A stretch of DNA of 13,746 bases. Source: Bacteroidaceae bacterium (lineage in GTDB: Bacteria; Bacteroidota; Bacteroidia; Bacteroidales; Bacteroidaceae). The stretch spans positions 1-13,746 of the forward strand of contig JAFYMV010000096.1 of the NCBI GenBank assembly GCA_017548225.1, in the 5' to 3' direction. Shown piece after piece: positions 1 to 8,400 of the stretch (positions are counted from its first letter, which is position 1; each line of letters starts with the position of its first letter). The notes beneath the pieces are model-generated. The model did not search any database. It was not told where the DNA came from and was given only the letters and a program-made list of their open reading frames with translations. The translations under genes were made by a program, and so were the position numbers.

Positions 1-201
1 ATTCCGAGATCTTTTTCAAAGAGCTCAAGAGGATGTAATCCTTCAATTCTTCCGCAAGATCGCGATTAAGCGAGAGCAAAGCTAAGCTTGTTTAGCTATG
101 CCGAGCGGGAGCGATATAGCGGAAGAAAGAATATCGGGAACGATATTCCGAGATCTTTTTCAAAGAGCTCAAGAGGATGTAATCCTTCAATTCTTCCGCA
201 A
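1..201. repeat. Direct repeat (57 bp, 144-bp period) with hairpins, running off the left edge
   Basis: Bases 1-57 recur without a mismatch at 145-201, a period of 144 bp. Because the first copy starts at base 1, the array probably continues to the left. The spacer holds two stem-loops: GCAAAGCTAA (76-85) against TTAGCTATGC (92-101) with one mismatch, and a perfect 8-bp stem GAATATCG/CGATATTC (129-136/141-148) closed by a GGAA tetraloop. On the minus strand an 85-codon open frame crosses the second copy, but it has no recognisable domain or promoter, so I treat it as a by-product of the repeat. This may be a REP-like or MITE-like intergenic element; its family was not identified. Confidence 0.8.
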
Positions 202-313
202 AGATAATATAAATATTTTTAATGATTTCAGCTTGATTTTCAGCGAAAAACGCATATTCACGACAGACTAAAAACGCAGTTCCATAACCCTTCCAATGAA
301 TTACTCGCATACT

Positions 314-364
314 AAAAAAAGATTCCTCGGTAGCTAGCGCGGGACACATCGCTAGCTACCGAGG
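314..364 (-). terminator. Perfect 15-bp inverted repeat, possible intrinsic terminator (minus strand)
   Basis: Arms CCTCGGTAGCTAGCG (325-339) and CGCTAGCTACCGAGG (350-364) pair perfectly around a 10-nt loop. Read on the minus strand, the stem is followed after AATC by seven T residues (314-320 on the plus strand), which is terminator-like, although the 4-nt gap before the T tract is longer than usual. No gene is clearly served; it could catch read-through from the minus-strand genes to the right. The right arm is also the first unit of the 22-bp repeat beside it, so it may instead be part of a repeat element. Confidence 0.5.
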
Positions 365-415
365 TCAAGCGCGCTAACTAGCGAGCAAGGCCGCGATAGC
401 TAACGAGGAAACATT
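350..415. repeat. Three degenerate 22-bp tandem units
   Basis: Units begin at 350, 372 and 394. Their cores are CGCTAGCTACCGAGG, CGCTAACTAGCGAGC and CGATAGCTAACGAGG, separated by short variable tails. The first unit is also the right arm of the 15-bp inverted repeat at 325-364, and related GCTA...CGAG wording occurs at 81-106. Only three diverged units with no unique spacers exist, so this is not a CRISPR array. Function unknown. Confidence 0.6.
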
Positions 416-875
416 TACACAAAGAGAAAACAAGGAATCAACCCTACTAAAATCAGCCGTAGAGCCTATCAAGCATAAGCCAGTAGGAGCATGTCCTCAA
501 ATCATACGAGAATCGTAAAGAAGCAACTCTATGGATAAGACTCATATTCAGCACCATACAAAAATAATCCATCTCCCTTAACTAGCACTTTGCATTTTTT
601 TGCATTTACTGAGAAATATGGATTTTTTGTAAACAACGACTTGATGATGCACAAAAAAAATACAGCATACCGCAAAATATTGCCGAATGTATGCCGTATC
701 CTACTGATTCCGTTATATTTGCAGCAGAAAATATTACCGAAAACTCTACTGTTTTTCCGCACTATCGTGAGATTCCCCCATTTTTTTATCATTTTCTGGA
801 TGATAAGTTTGCATTTGTCCTCAATAGTATATATCTTCGCACAGTTTCAATCATGTGTAGAAAAAAATGGTTAGG
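416..875. other. A/T-rich intergenic stretch without a supported gene
   Basis: About 460 bp with only short open frames of biased composition that match nothing I recognise. The only structure seen is a possible stem-loop at 665-694: outer arms GCATAC (665-670) and GTATGC (689-694), inner arms GCAA (672-675) and TTGC (680-683). Two TAnnTTTG-like words (714-721 TATATTTG and 804-811 TAAGTTTG) lack a TTTG box 19-21 bp upstream, so I do not call them promoters. No tRNA, rRNA or riboswitch is evident. Confidence 0.6.
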
Positions 876-917
876 AAAAAGGATGACCCGCAAGCAAAGC
901 GAGGCCATCCTTTTTTT
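876..917. terminator. Bidirectional terminator-like hairpin
   Basis: AAAAAGGATG (876-885) pairs perfectly with CATCCTTTTT (906-915), and an inner helix CCCGC against GCG-A-GG shortens the loop. The T tract continues to 917. The A run on one side and the T run on the other let it work in either direction. Its likeliest use is to end minus-strand transcripts from the sialidase gene, about 330 bp beyond its stop codon. Confidence 0.65.
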
Positions 918-960
918 ATCCCCCCTCTCATAACTCTTAACTCAAATCCATACAAGCAGC

Positions 961-984
961 AGAGCCACCCGCGTGGGTGGCTCT
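961..984. repeat. Perfect 10-bp palindromic hairpin without a T tract
   Basis: AGAGCCACCC (961-970) pairs perfectly with GGGTGGCTCT (975-984) around the 4-nt loop GCGT. The stem is G/C-rich and very stable, but neither side has a T run, so it is not a standard intrinsic terminator. It lies between the hairpin at 876-917 and the 112-bp tandem units, downstream of the sialidase gene. It could be a REP-like palindrome or a 3'-end stabilising structure. Confidence 0.6.
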
Positions 985-1021
985 ACCATTATCTATACCC
1001 CACCCCACTAAGGGGGAAAAG

Positions 1022-1265
1022 GGTTATTTTACAACAACATTACATTGACTCATCTTTTATTAGCGACCCGCAAGGCGCAATCTTTATCTGCGCACTCGCG
1101 ACCTATCGCAAAAGATTTCGTCGATGGTAAAAAGGTTATTTTACAACAACCTTACATTGACTCATCTTTTGTTAGCGACCCGCAAGGCGCAATCTTTATC
1201 TGCGCACTCGCGACCTATCGCGAAAGATTTCGTCGATGGTAAAAAGGTTATTTTACAACAACCTT
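1022..1265. repeat. 112-bp tandem repeat, two full units plus a 20-bp partial unit inside the sialidase 3' end
   Basis: Units at 1022-1133 and 1134-1245 differ at only three positions. The first 20 bp of the next unit (1246-1265) match the second unit exactly and are the last codons and stop of the sialidase gene. Read on the minus strand, each unit therefore carries a copy of the KVVVK-stop end followed by the same 3' flank. Inside each unit are GCGCA/TGCGC, CGCGA/TCGCG (TCGCA in the left unit) and AATCTTT/AAAGATT complementarities that allow alternative hairpins. The near identity suggests recent duplication or correction. Confidence 0.9.
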
Positions 1266-1271
1266 TTTACC
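1238..1271 (-). terminator. 12-bp perfect hairpin spanning the sialidase stop codon
   Basis: GGTAAAAAGGTT and AACCTTTTTACC (1238-1249 and 1260-1271) are perfect complements with a 10-nt loop. On the minus strand the left arm encodes GKKV, the loop encodes VVK plus the first base of the stop, and the right arm begins in the TAA. The T run sits inside the stem rather than after it, so terminator function is uncertain. The structure could act in termination or in protecting the mRNA 3' end. Confidence 0.45.
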
Positions 1272-4200
1272 ATTCGCAATATACATGCCCTTGCCAGGAT
1301 TCATCACACGACGACCTGCGAGGTCATAAATTGTCAATTGCGAATTGTCAATTGTCAATTGATCAGCACCTGTGGTGTTATCATCATTGTTCTCCACATA
1401 GAGGCTATACTGGCCATCGGTGAGCTCCTCGATGGTGTAGGGGATGTACACCATGCAATAACCACTGGGCTCCTCCTCGAAGAAGAAGGCGATGCGGCCA
1501 TCAGCCTGGAGGATCATGGTAGAGTATGCTGAGCCCTTGGTGCTCACATGCTTGCCCTTAACCCAGTCTTGTGAGAAGGTGGTGGGGGTATAGGTAACCT
1601 CTGCATCCAATTCCTTGTAGTAGATAGCTACATCGGTACGTCCACCACCTGTGGGGATAGACTGGAACATGAGGTCGCACTTCTCATCGTCGCTGTTGCG
1701 GATAACTGACACTTTGTAGATCTCACCATTGGTGCTATTGCCACCGAAACTGAGACCACCTTGTACCTCATTACTTCCAACTTCACCCAACCATGAGCCG
1801 GTGGTGTAGGTATCGTCATCAAATTCGAATAGATTGAAGTAACGACCACCGTATTTTCGGCTACTGAGCACTACAGTGCCATCGGGCAACTCCTCACATT
1901 TGGGCTCATTACCCCACTTTGAGGCAGAGTTGTCATAACCAAGGTCGCCCAGCAAATTCCATGTCTGACCGAAGTCGTCAGAGTAGATAACATAGTTGTG
2001 GTGCTGGCGTATGCTCTTGGTTACTGCCCATATGGCGCAGTAGAGACGGTAGTAGTCGCCCTTCTTCACTACGCGGCTCTGACAAATCTTACCAGCACCG
2101 ATAAACATAGATGCCACATGTGCTTCGCCACCATTCTTATTGTCAAACAAGGGATAGATGCTATAGGTCACCTCTTCGGGATCGCCATATACCCACTCTT
2201 GTTTCTCCTCGTCGTAGGTAATGTAGAGGCGCGATACGCGGTTGGGATTGGGGTTGGGGTCGCCATAGTTACCGTCCCAGCAGGTGCGATTACCGCACAC
2301 GCTCATCACGAGCACCTCGTTGCTCTCACGGTCAGCTACGATGGCGGGGTCGCCAAAGCCTACTTGCCAGATCTTTGTGGTGTCGCCGTTGGCGATGCCG
2401 TAGCCATGTCCGTCGGCGATGGTTCGCTCTTCGGTCCATGTGACACCATTGTCAGATGATACGCGGCATACGAGGTCCACCTCTCCATAGCCGATATCAT
2501 TACCGCAAGGGCGGTAGTCGCAGATGGCGAAGATATCACCATTGGGGGCTGTGGCGATAGCGGGGATACGGTAGGGATGGCCATCTCTGGGACTATAGTA
2601 AAGCGTGCGCTCGTTGTTGGCGGTGTATGATGCGGTGAGCTCCATGCCACCCTCGGGGATGGTCTGGTTAGCATAGCTATCGGCACCGTTACCAAAACCA
2701 TTGAAGGTATAGCCACGGTAGGTCATTGAGCTGACTGAGAAGGTTGAGTTTACAGGGAGGTACATACGCTGACCCTCTACGCTGCCAAGCACGCGGGTTG
2801 AGGTGGTGCTGCCGTTGACGGTAAAGGTGAGCTCGGCCACGCGAGGACTGCTTTCCCATGTCTTGTCCACCGTGATGTCAAGGCGAAGGGGCTTGGTAGC
2901 ATCGATAGCGGCAAAGTTCCAGTGTGAACCGCCATCAGTAGCATTGTAGAACTTTATATTGTTGCCAAGGTAATCAGAACCACCATAGGAGTTGAGGCTC
3001 CAATTGTTGTTGCCTACGGGAGCGATAGCATAGCCATCGCTATAGCTGATAATATGCCAGCTCTCTGCATTGGCAGCAGCTACCATCTTTACGGCAACGC
3101 CGTTGGCAGGAGTACCGCTCGGTGTGAGTGCCAATGCATCGCCACTCAGCATGTTGTAGATCTTGAAGCTCTCGGCTGTTCCTACAAGGCTCCAAACAAC
3201 GCCTTCATTGGCGTAGCTGAAAGTATTGAAGATGGGGACAGTCTCAGCATTAGCGCTGCCCAAGATAATGGCGTGGTTGGCATTGTTGGCGCGGAGGATG
3301 TTTACCCACTTGTCGCCATACTGCTCACCGAAGATATCAAGGACAAACTTGACATAGACGGTCATATCGCCAGCCAACGCGCTAACCTCGGCAATCTTCT
3401 GTGTGTAGGCTGCATCGCTATAGAAACCTTCTACCTTGTAGGCGGGGTTGCAAGACTTAACGCCCAATTCTCCATTGGTGATGATGTCGTCAGAAGAGAT
3501 CATCACTGAAGAACCGGCATTAACCTCATAGCCATTCCATGTGAGCACGGCATCGGCCTCTGATGTGTTGGCTACGAAAGAGAACTTATTCAAACCTTCA
3601 TAGAGGTCGGCAGGAACGAATACATAGTCAGAACACCAGCTGCCGTCGTTCACCTTGCTACTATTACGATTGAATGCTGTACCATCGACCTTGGTTACCA
3701 TATATTTACCATCATTATCAGTGCCTACGCGCTTAATACCCACGCTTCCTGTATGCACCGCCTCGCTTGACTTGATATCCAACTGAACAGCAGTTGTACC
3801 TACTCCAAGACCATTGCCATTGTTGCCATAGCTGATATACTTGGTGTTATCACCCTTGTTCTGGAGAGTATAGTATTGAGTTCCCTCGGGCTGAGCAGCA
3901 GTCCAAATGAACTTCGCATCCTTTGCATTGAGCGATGTGCTTGTTGCCAAAGCACCATTATTGTTATAAAGGTAGCGAGCCACATAAGAATTATCGCTCT
4001 GCTTGGTGTCGGCAAAGAAGAAGTGGTCGGCACCTACGATGGGGGTACCCTTGGAGAGACCTGTATTCCATTCGTAAGCCTCGATGAGGGCTTCGGCAAT
4101 CTCCAAGGTTACGGATGATGCTGCGCGGTAGTTGCGCACGGCATTAAATGCCTCGGTAACCTTTGCATATTCAGGGAGGATGTAGAACTCAGAGAAGGTG

Positions 4201-5213
4201 TAGAACACGGTACCGCCACTGGTGTTGTTCACCGTAAAGCGGAGGTACTGATACGAAGTCTCAGAGGTGACAGCCTCAGAGTAGTAGTCGAGCACGCCTT
4301 CGCTGGTGGGGAAGCCATTATCGATAACCTTCACCTGACTCCATTCGATTCCGTCATTAGACCCCTCAATGGTAATCTTGGTGGGACGGTTGTTATTGTT
4401 CTGCTTGCGCTTCTTAAAATAGAAACGGAATGCCTTGACAGGTTTGCTCAACGATGCCTGCAAGTAGTGGCTGCCAGTACCGATAGTACCATCGTAACCG
4501 CTATGGAAGAAGGTCTCGTAGTTGCCATCGATCAAGTTGGCATAGGCATTACCGCTCTCCTGATTAGTGCCTGCAGGGTGGTTGCAGATAAACTGGCCAT
4601 CGCCAGCAATACCTGTACCGGCATCCTGTACCAGACCGTAGTACTTCTGCAAACCATAGATGTCCATATTGGCATTAGCTTCGGCAGCATTGGCGATAGC
4701 TATCTCTTCGGGGGTACCTGCAATGCTGAGGCCTGCAATGGAGATTGTACCGTTAGTCATATTCAGTTGGTCGCCTTGAGCACTATTATTGCAAACATAG
4801 TAGCGCAAGGTGTAATCACCTGCCTCTACCTCTTGCATGGTGTAGGTCTTTGTGGTACCATCACCGGGAGCCAAGCCATAATGGTAGTCTGAATACTTTA
4901 CCTGATCGTCAGCGCCAACCAGGTCAACACCTAGGATGTTGAGTTTATGACCGCCACCTGTATAGTTAAACACGATGGTTACTTCGCACTTGGTGAGAGC
5001 TGTCACTTGGGTCTCAGCCATGTAGACAGAACCTGTTCGGTTGCCTTGTGCAGTAGTGAGGTTTGTACCAACTTCATCGGGGTACTCAGAAGTTTCGCTC
5101 CATGGAGCCACAGGGTTGGCAGTCCACTCACCTGTAAGGTCGGCCCAAGCAACATTGCACACCAATGCCATAAGGAGGCAGAGGGCGCTCTTTAAGATAG
5201 ATTGTCTTTTCAT
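1248..5213 (-). CDS. Secreted multidomain exo-alpha-sialidase (GH33)
   Basis: Predicted to release terminal sialic acid from glycoconjugates at or outside the cell surface. Layout (residues): Sec signal peptide 1-24 ending AWA; beta-rich jelly-roll-like region 25-165; F5/8 type C (CBM32-like) domain about 225-347; helical linker 348-385; ricin-like module about 394-535; InlB-like beta segment about 545-625; second ricin-like module about 633-768; another beta segment 780-865; GH33 propeller about 868-1262; C-terminal tail 1296-1321. GH33 signs are YRIP (R882), Asp boxes SSDNGVTW (919-926) and SDDFGQTW (1078-1085), D899 as probable acid/base, NE at 1102-1103 with E1108 nearby as candidate glutamate, R1119 and R1192 completing an arginine triad, and Y1230 in AYSTM as probable nucleophile. 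The A/T-rich leader and own promoter fix the ATG. The tail resembles short type IX secretion-like sorting ends, which is an inference. Linkage specificity cannot be read from the sequence. Confidence 0.93.
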   Translation of the reverse strand: MKRQSILKSALCLLMALVCNVAWADLTGEWTANPVAPWSETSEYPDEVGTNLTTAQGNRTGSVYMAETQVTALTKCEVTIVFNYTGGGHKLNILGVDLVGADDQVKYSDYHYGLAPGDGTTKTYTMQEVEAGDYTLRYYVCNNSAQGDQLNMTNGTISIAGLSIAGTPEEIAIANAAEANANMDIYGLQKYYGLVQDAGTGIAGDGQFICNHPAGTNQESGNAYANLIDGNYETFFHSGYDGTIGTGSHYLQASLSKPVKAFRFYFKKRKQNNNNRPTKITIEGSNDGIEWSQVKVIDNGFPTSEGVLDYYSEAVTSETSYQYLRFTVNNTSGGTVFYTFSEFYILPEYAKVTEAFNAVRNYRAASSVTLEIAEALIEAYEWNTGLSKGTPIVGADHFFFADTKQSDNSYVARYLYNNNGALATSTSLNAKDAKFIWTAAQPEGTQYYTLQNKGDNTKYISYGNNGNGLGVGTTAVQLDIKSSEAVHTGSVGIKRVGTDNDGKYMVTKVDGTAFNRNSSKVNDGSWCSDYVFVPADLYEGLNKFSFVANTSEADAVLTWNGYEVNAGSSVMISSDDIITNGELGVKSCNPAYKVEGFYSDAAYTQKIAEVSALAGDMTVYVKFVLDIFGEQYGDKWVNILRANNANHAIILGSANAETVPIFNTFSYANEGVVWSLVGTAESFKIYNMLSGDALALTPSGTPANGVAVKMVAAANAESWHIISYSDGYAIAPVGNNNWSLNSYGGSDYLGNNIKFYNATDGGSHWNFAAIDATKPLRLDITVDKTWESSPRVAELTFTVNGSTTSTRVLGSVEGQRMYLPVNSTFSVSSMTYRGYTFNGFGNGADSYANQTIPEGGMELTASYTANNERTLYYSPRDGHPYRIPAIATAPNGDIFAICDYRPCGNDIGYGEVDLVCRVSSDNGVTWTEERTIADGHGYGIANGDTTKIWQVGFGDPAIVADRESNEVLVMSVCGNRTCWDGNYGDPNPNPNRVSRLYITYDEEKQEWVYGDPEEVTYSIYPLFDNKNGGEAHVASMFIGAGKICQSRVVKKGDYYRLYCAIWAVTKSIRQHHNYVIYSDDFGQTWNLLGDLGYDNSASKWGNEPKCEELPDGTVVLSSRKYGGRYFNLFEFDDDTYTTGSWLGEVGSNEVQGGLSFGGNSTNGEIYKVSVIRNSDDEKCDLMFQSIPTGGGRTDVAIYYKELDAEVTYTPTTFSQDWVKGKHVSTKGSAYSTMILQADGRIAFFFEEEPSGYCMVYIPYTIEELTDGQYSLYVENNDDNTTGADQLTIDNSQLTIYDLAGRRVMNPGKGMYIANGKKVVVK
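1331..1365. repeat. 7-bp tandem repeat (TTGTCAA) inside the sialidase tail linker
   Basis: Five consecutive heptamers: TTGTCAA, TTGCGAA, TTGTCAA, TTGTCAA and the diverged TTGATCA. Because three heptamers equal seven codons, the encoded peptide has a seven-residue period (LTIDNSQ, then LTIYDLA) at about residues 1286-1299, directly before the conserved GRRV tail. Confidence 0.85.
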
Positions 5214-5265
5214 TGTGAATAAAATAATGTGTTATTTCTCTAATATTGTGTTGTCTATATCTCTG

Positions 5266-5297
5266 CAAAGGTATGGTAAAAATTTTAGATATGCAAA
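5266..5297 (-). promoter_or_regulatory. Bacteroidetes-type promoter of the sialidase gene
   Basis: On the minus strand TTTG (5297-5294) is followed after 20 bp by TACCTTTG (5273-5266), matching the Bacteroidetes primary sigma consensus TTTG-N19-21-TAnnTTTG. It lies about 53 bp upstream of the sialidase ATG, predicting a leader of about 45 nt. It sits downstream of the fucosidase terminator, so the sialidase gene can be expressed independently. No operator was recognised. Confidence 0.85.
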
Positions 5298-5346
5298 TGG
5301 ATAGCAGCGAACACCGAGCCTGACAAGCTACATAGAGTTCATACAC

Positions 5347-5384
5347 AAAAACAATGAGAGGATGTGACGCACACCCTCTCATTG
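5347..5384 (-). terminator. Strong intrinsic terminator of the fucosidase gene
   Basis: On the minus strand CAATGAGAGG pairs perfectly with CCTCTCATTG (plus positions 5375-5384 and 5352-5361). The stem is extended inside by a G-T wobble and TGTG/CACA around a short CGT loop, and it is followed at once by TTTTT (5351-5347). It begins about 20 bp after the fucosidase stop codon and precedes the sialidase promoter. Confidence 0.9.
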
Positions 5385-5404
5385 CCTATATTCGTAAGAG
5401 ATTA

Positions 5405-8400
5405 TTACTTAATCACTACTTTGTTACCGTTTACGATGTAGATACCCTTCTCGGCCTTCTCCACACGGCGACCCATGAGGTCGTAGATGAGGGCAGAGTT
5501 CTGAGTATTGAGTTCTGAGTTCTCAATACCAGTAGTAGAACCTTGACCCTTCGTTGTAAAATCAATCTCTACAGTCGCGCCCTTCTCGCAGGGGATAGTC
5601 ACAATGCCGTTTGCATCCACGGTAGTAGCTACCTCTTCGCCATCTATGGTGATGAGCGCCTCAGCAAGTTCCATAGCACCACGTACGCAGCGTACCTTGA
5701 GCTCAGCACCAGCATTGCTTACGATGGTAGCCTTCTGACACTTACCATTCAACCAGTTGAAGTCTACAGTGAAGTTACCCATAGCCTTCATACCAGTCAC
5801 TGCACCCTTATCTTCCCATACAGCAGGCATTGCGGGGAGGATGTTGATGTAACCGTGTGCGCTCTGCAACAACATCTCTGCGATACCTGAGCATACTCCG
5901 AAGTTACCGTCAATCTGGAAGGGAGCGTGAGAGTCGAAGAGGTTGTAGTAGATACCACCCTGACCTGCGTCTGTTCCGTAACTTGTAGAGTGCTTCAACG
6001 CGTTCTTGATGATGATGTGGGCATGGTCACCATCCTGAGCGCGTGCCCAGAGGTTCACCTTCCAACCCATTGACCAACCAGTAGCAGCATCGCCACGGAG
6101 CTTGAGTGAGTTCACTGCAGGCTCGAAATAGGGGCTCTCGGGAGTAATCTGGTCCATGGGGAAGAGGGCCATCATGTGTGACATGTGGCGGTGACCCTTA
6201 TCGTTAGAGATATCAAACGGAGTATACTTCCACTCGCGGAGAAGCAGTTCGCCAGTCTTCACACCATTGTAGGTCTCGCCCCAAGCACCGGTGTAAGTCT
6301 CGGTGTGGAGACCCTGGTCGGTCTTCACGAGGTAGAGGTCGAGCTTCTCGATATCAGCATCGGTGAGGCCTACTGCTTCCTTACCACCAAGGATATCGAT
6401 AGCCTCCTTGATGTTGGTGAAGAGGTAGTAAATCATCTGCTGTGCGTGAGCGGTACCATCCTCGGTCTGGTTGTCGTGCTGCTCGGCACTGAACTCGTTG
6501 GGAGCTACAAATGTGCCGTCGGGTTCATACTTGTAGGGAGTATGGTAGTTGCGTACATGTTCCTGCTCATCCTGAGTGTTATCGAAACCACGGTCCTCAA
6601 TCAAGCGGTGGAACCAGAACTGGGCAGCGCCCCACATGGCGGGGAAGGCCTTCTTCAAGAACTCCTTGTCCTGAGTATAGCGGTAGTGCATCCAGAGGTG
6701 GCTGGTGTACCATACATTAGCTACGAGGTAGTTGTCACCCCAAGTACTCATACTATTGTAGAGTGATGTCTCGGTGAGCACGCTCCAACCATGGCCCTCG
6801 TTGTAACGTGTGGCAACTTCCTTCCATCCTGCGCTCTGTGCACCACGGATGATGAAGTTCACGAAGGGCTTGTGCAGGTCGCTGAGGTTGGTGATCTCAG
6901 TGGGCCAGTAGTTCATCTGGATGTTGATGTTGGTATGGATGTCCGAGTTCCAGGGAGAGTCGGCACCACGGTCGTTCCAGATACCCTGCAAGTTGTTGGG
7001 CGCTGCAATGGGCTTACGGTTTGAGCTGATTGCCAAGTAGCGGCCAAAGTGGAAGTAGAGCTGCTCAAGGAAGAGGTGATCGTTTGCCTTGCTGTCTGCA
7101 TTGCCATTGTTGGGATAATAGCTGTCAACCAAGGTCTTGGTATCTACAGTAGGTGTAGTAAGACCGAGGTCGAAGGTCATGCGCTTGGTGATAGCGGTGA
7201 AGTCCTTGATGTGGTCTGCCTCGATAGCTGCGAAGCCCTTAGCCTCGGCTGCCTCAATCTCGCTCTCCACGCGAGCGTTTACAGCCGCAGCATCCTCGCT
7301 GGTGAAGTAGCTGTTAACAGCATCCATGTCGCCGTCAAAGTTGGTAGCACCCTTCAAGTAGAAGGTAACCTCAGTAGCATTCTTTACGCTGATGCCGCTC
7401 TTGGTAGCTACTACCTCGGCACCTTCGTCAGCTACAACATGCAAGCGTGCTGCATACTCTACAGTCATCTTGCCTGAGAATGAAGCTGTATTGCCTTCAT
7501 AAACCACAGCACCTGCACCGATGCCCATACCAGGCTCAAAGCTGAATACGAGGTTCATCTTGTCATCGCCTACGCTCTTGTACTGACCGGCAATCACCTG
7601 GTCGGGAGCAGAGCTGAGGTATTTACGTACCTGCTTGGTGCCGTTAGCGTTCTTGAACTCTACACCAGCGATACCCTCCTCAATGTCGAGGTAGCGTACA
7701 TAGTCAGTAACACCATCAGTATAGATGCTTGCATCGTTGTTAGCGATGATGAGCGAACCGAAGTTCATGAAGGTACGGTTACCGCCACCTGCACCTACAG
7801 TGTTGGCAGGGCCGCTCCAAAGGGTCTTCTCGTTAAACTGCAACTCCTCGTGAGCTACACCACCGAATACCATGCAGCCGAGCTCACCGTTACCCAAGGG
7901 AAGTGCATACTCCATCCAGGGATAGCTAACGCCTGTAGCCTCAGCAGAGGTGGTATACCACAAAGTATTGGGATTCTTGGGCTCGTAAGCACTTATGCCA
8001 GCGATGTCAGCAATCTCATGGATATACTCATCGGGGTAGCTTACATACTCAGCCTCATCAAGGTAGAACATACTACCTTGGTCACCTGTGACATTGCCCC
8101 AATTCCAATATGCCAAGTAGTTACCACGCTTATTCCACCACTTAGAAGTGCCTTTGCTCTTGATGTAGCTGACATCACCATTGAAATTGAAGTTTCCATC
8201 AAATGTGGTAGCATATCCTTCTGCGTCGGGAGCAACCATTGACGCGCGAGCATTAGCCTCTTCGCCAATCATACCGAGGACCTTTGATAGACCTGTAGAG
8301 TAGTTATAAACTTTATAACCACCATCGGTCTGTTCTACGAAAGCCCAGATACCCTTGTTATCCTTCGGAGCATCGGTCTTGGTAAGCAAAAGGTTACCAC

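Noticed and set aside
92..349. 85-codon open frame on the minus strand
   Set aside because: It crosses the second copy of the 57-bp direct repeat and the 15-bp palindrome, has no promoter and resembles no family I know; best explained as open frame within repeats.
1..415. Possible CRISPR array
   Set aside because: Repeats are either 57 bp at a 144-bp period or only three diverged 22-bp units without unique spacers, and no cas gene is present.
704..811. Promoters at TATATTTG (714-721) and TAAGTTTG (804-811)
   Set aside because: No TTTG-like box lies 19-21 bp upstream of either, and no gene follows.
529..933. Several short open frames on both strands in the A/T-rich gap
   Set aside because: They overlap one another, have low-complexity composition rich in F, I and K, and lack promoters at the right spacing.
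885..1074. Shared 10-mer GACCCGCAAG in the hairpin loop at 885-894 and in the 112-bp unit at 1065-1074
   Set aside because: Similarity does not extend beyond the 10-mer, so chance cannot be excluded.
867..1532. Chain of overlapping plus-strand open frames of 65-99 codons with repeated peptide
   Set aside because: They arise from the 112-bp tandem units and then run antisense into the sialidase coding region; the repeated peptide reflects DNA repetition, not a protein family.
1998..4892. Plus-strand open frames of up to about 150 codons inside the sialidase gene
   Set aside because: Antisense shadows of a confidently assigned gene with catalytic motifs; no recognisable domain.
5140..5213. 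Lipoprotein signal in the glycosidases (cysteine in LVCN)
   Set aside because: The residue before the cysteine is valine, not G, A or S, and a good signal peptidase I site (AWA) follows; the same holds for the fucosidase.
6185..6766. 193-codon plus-strand open frame inside the fucosidase gene, and a similar 226-codon frame antisense to murD at 10109-10789
   Set aside because: Long antisense shadows created by codon bias opposite conserved enzymes; no domain, promoter or leader.
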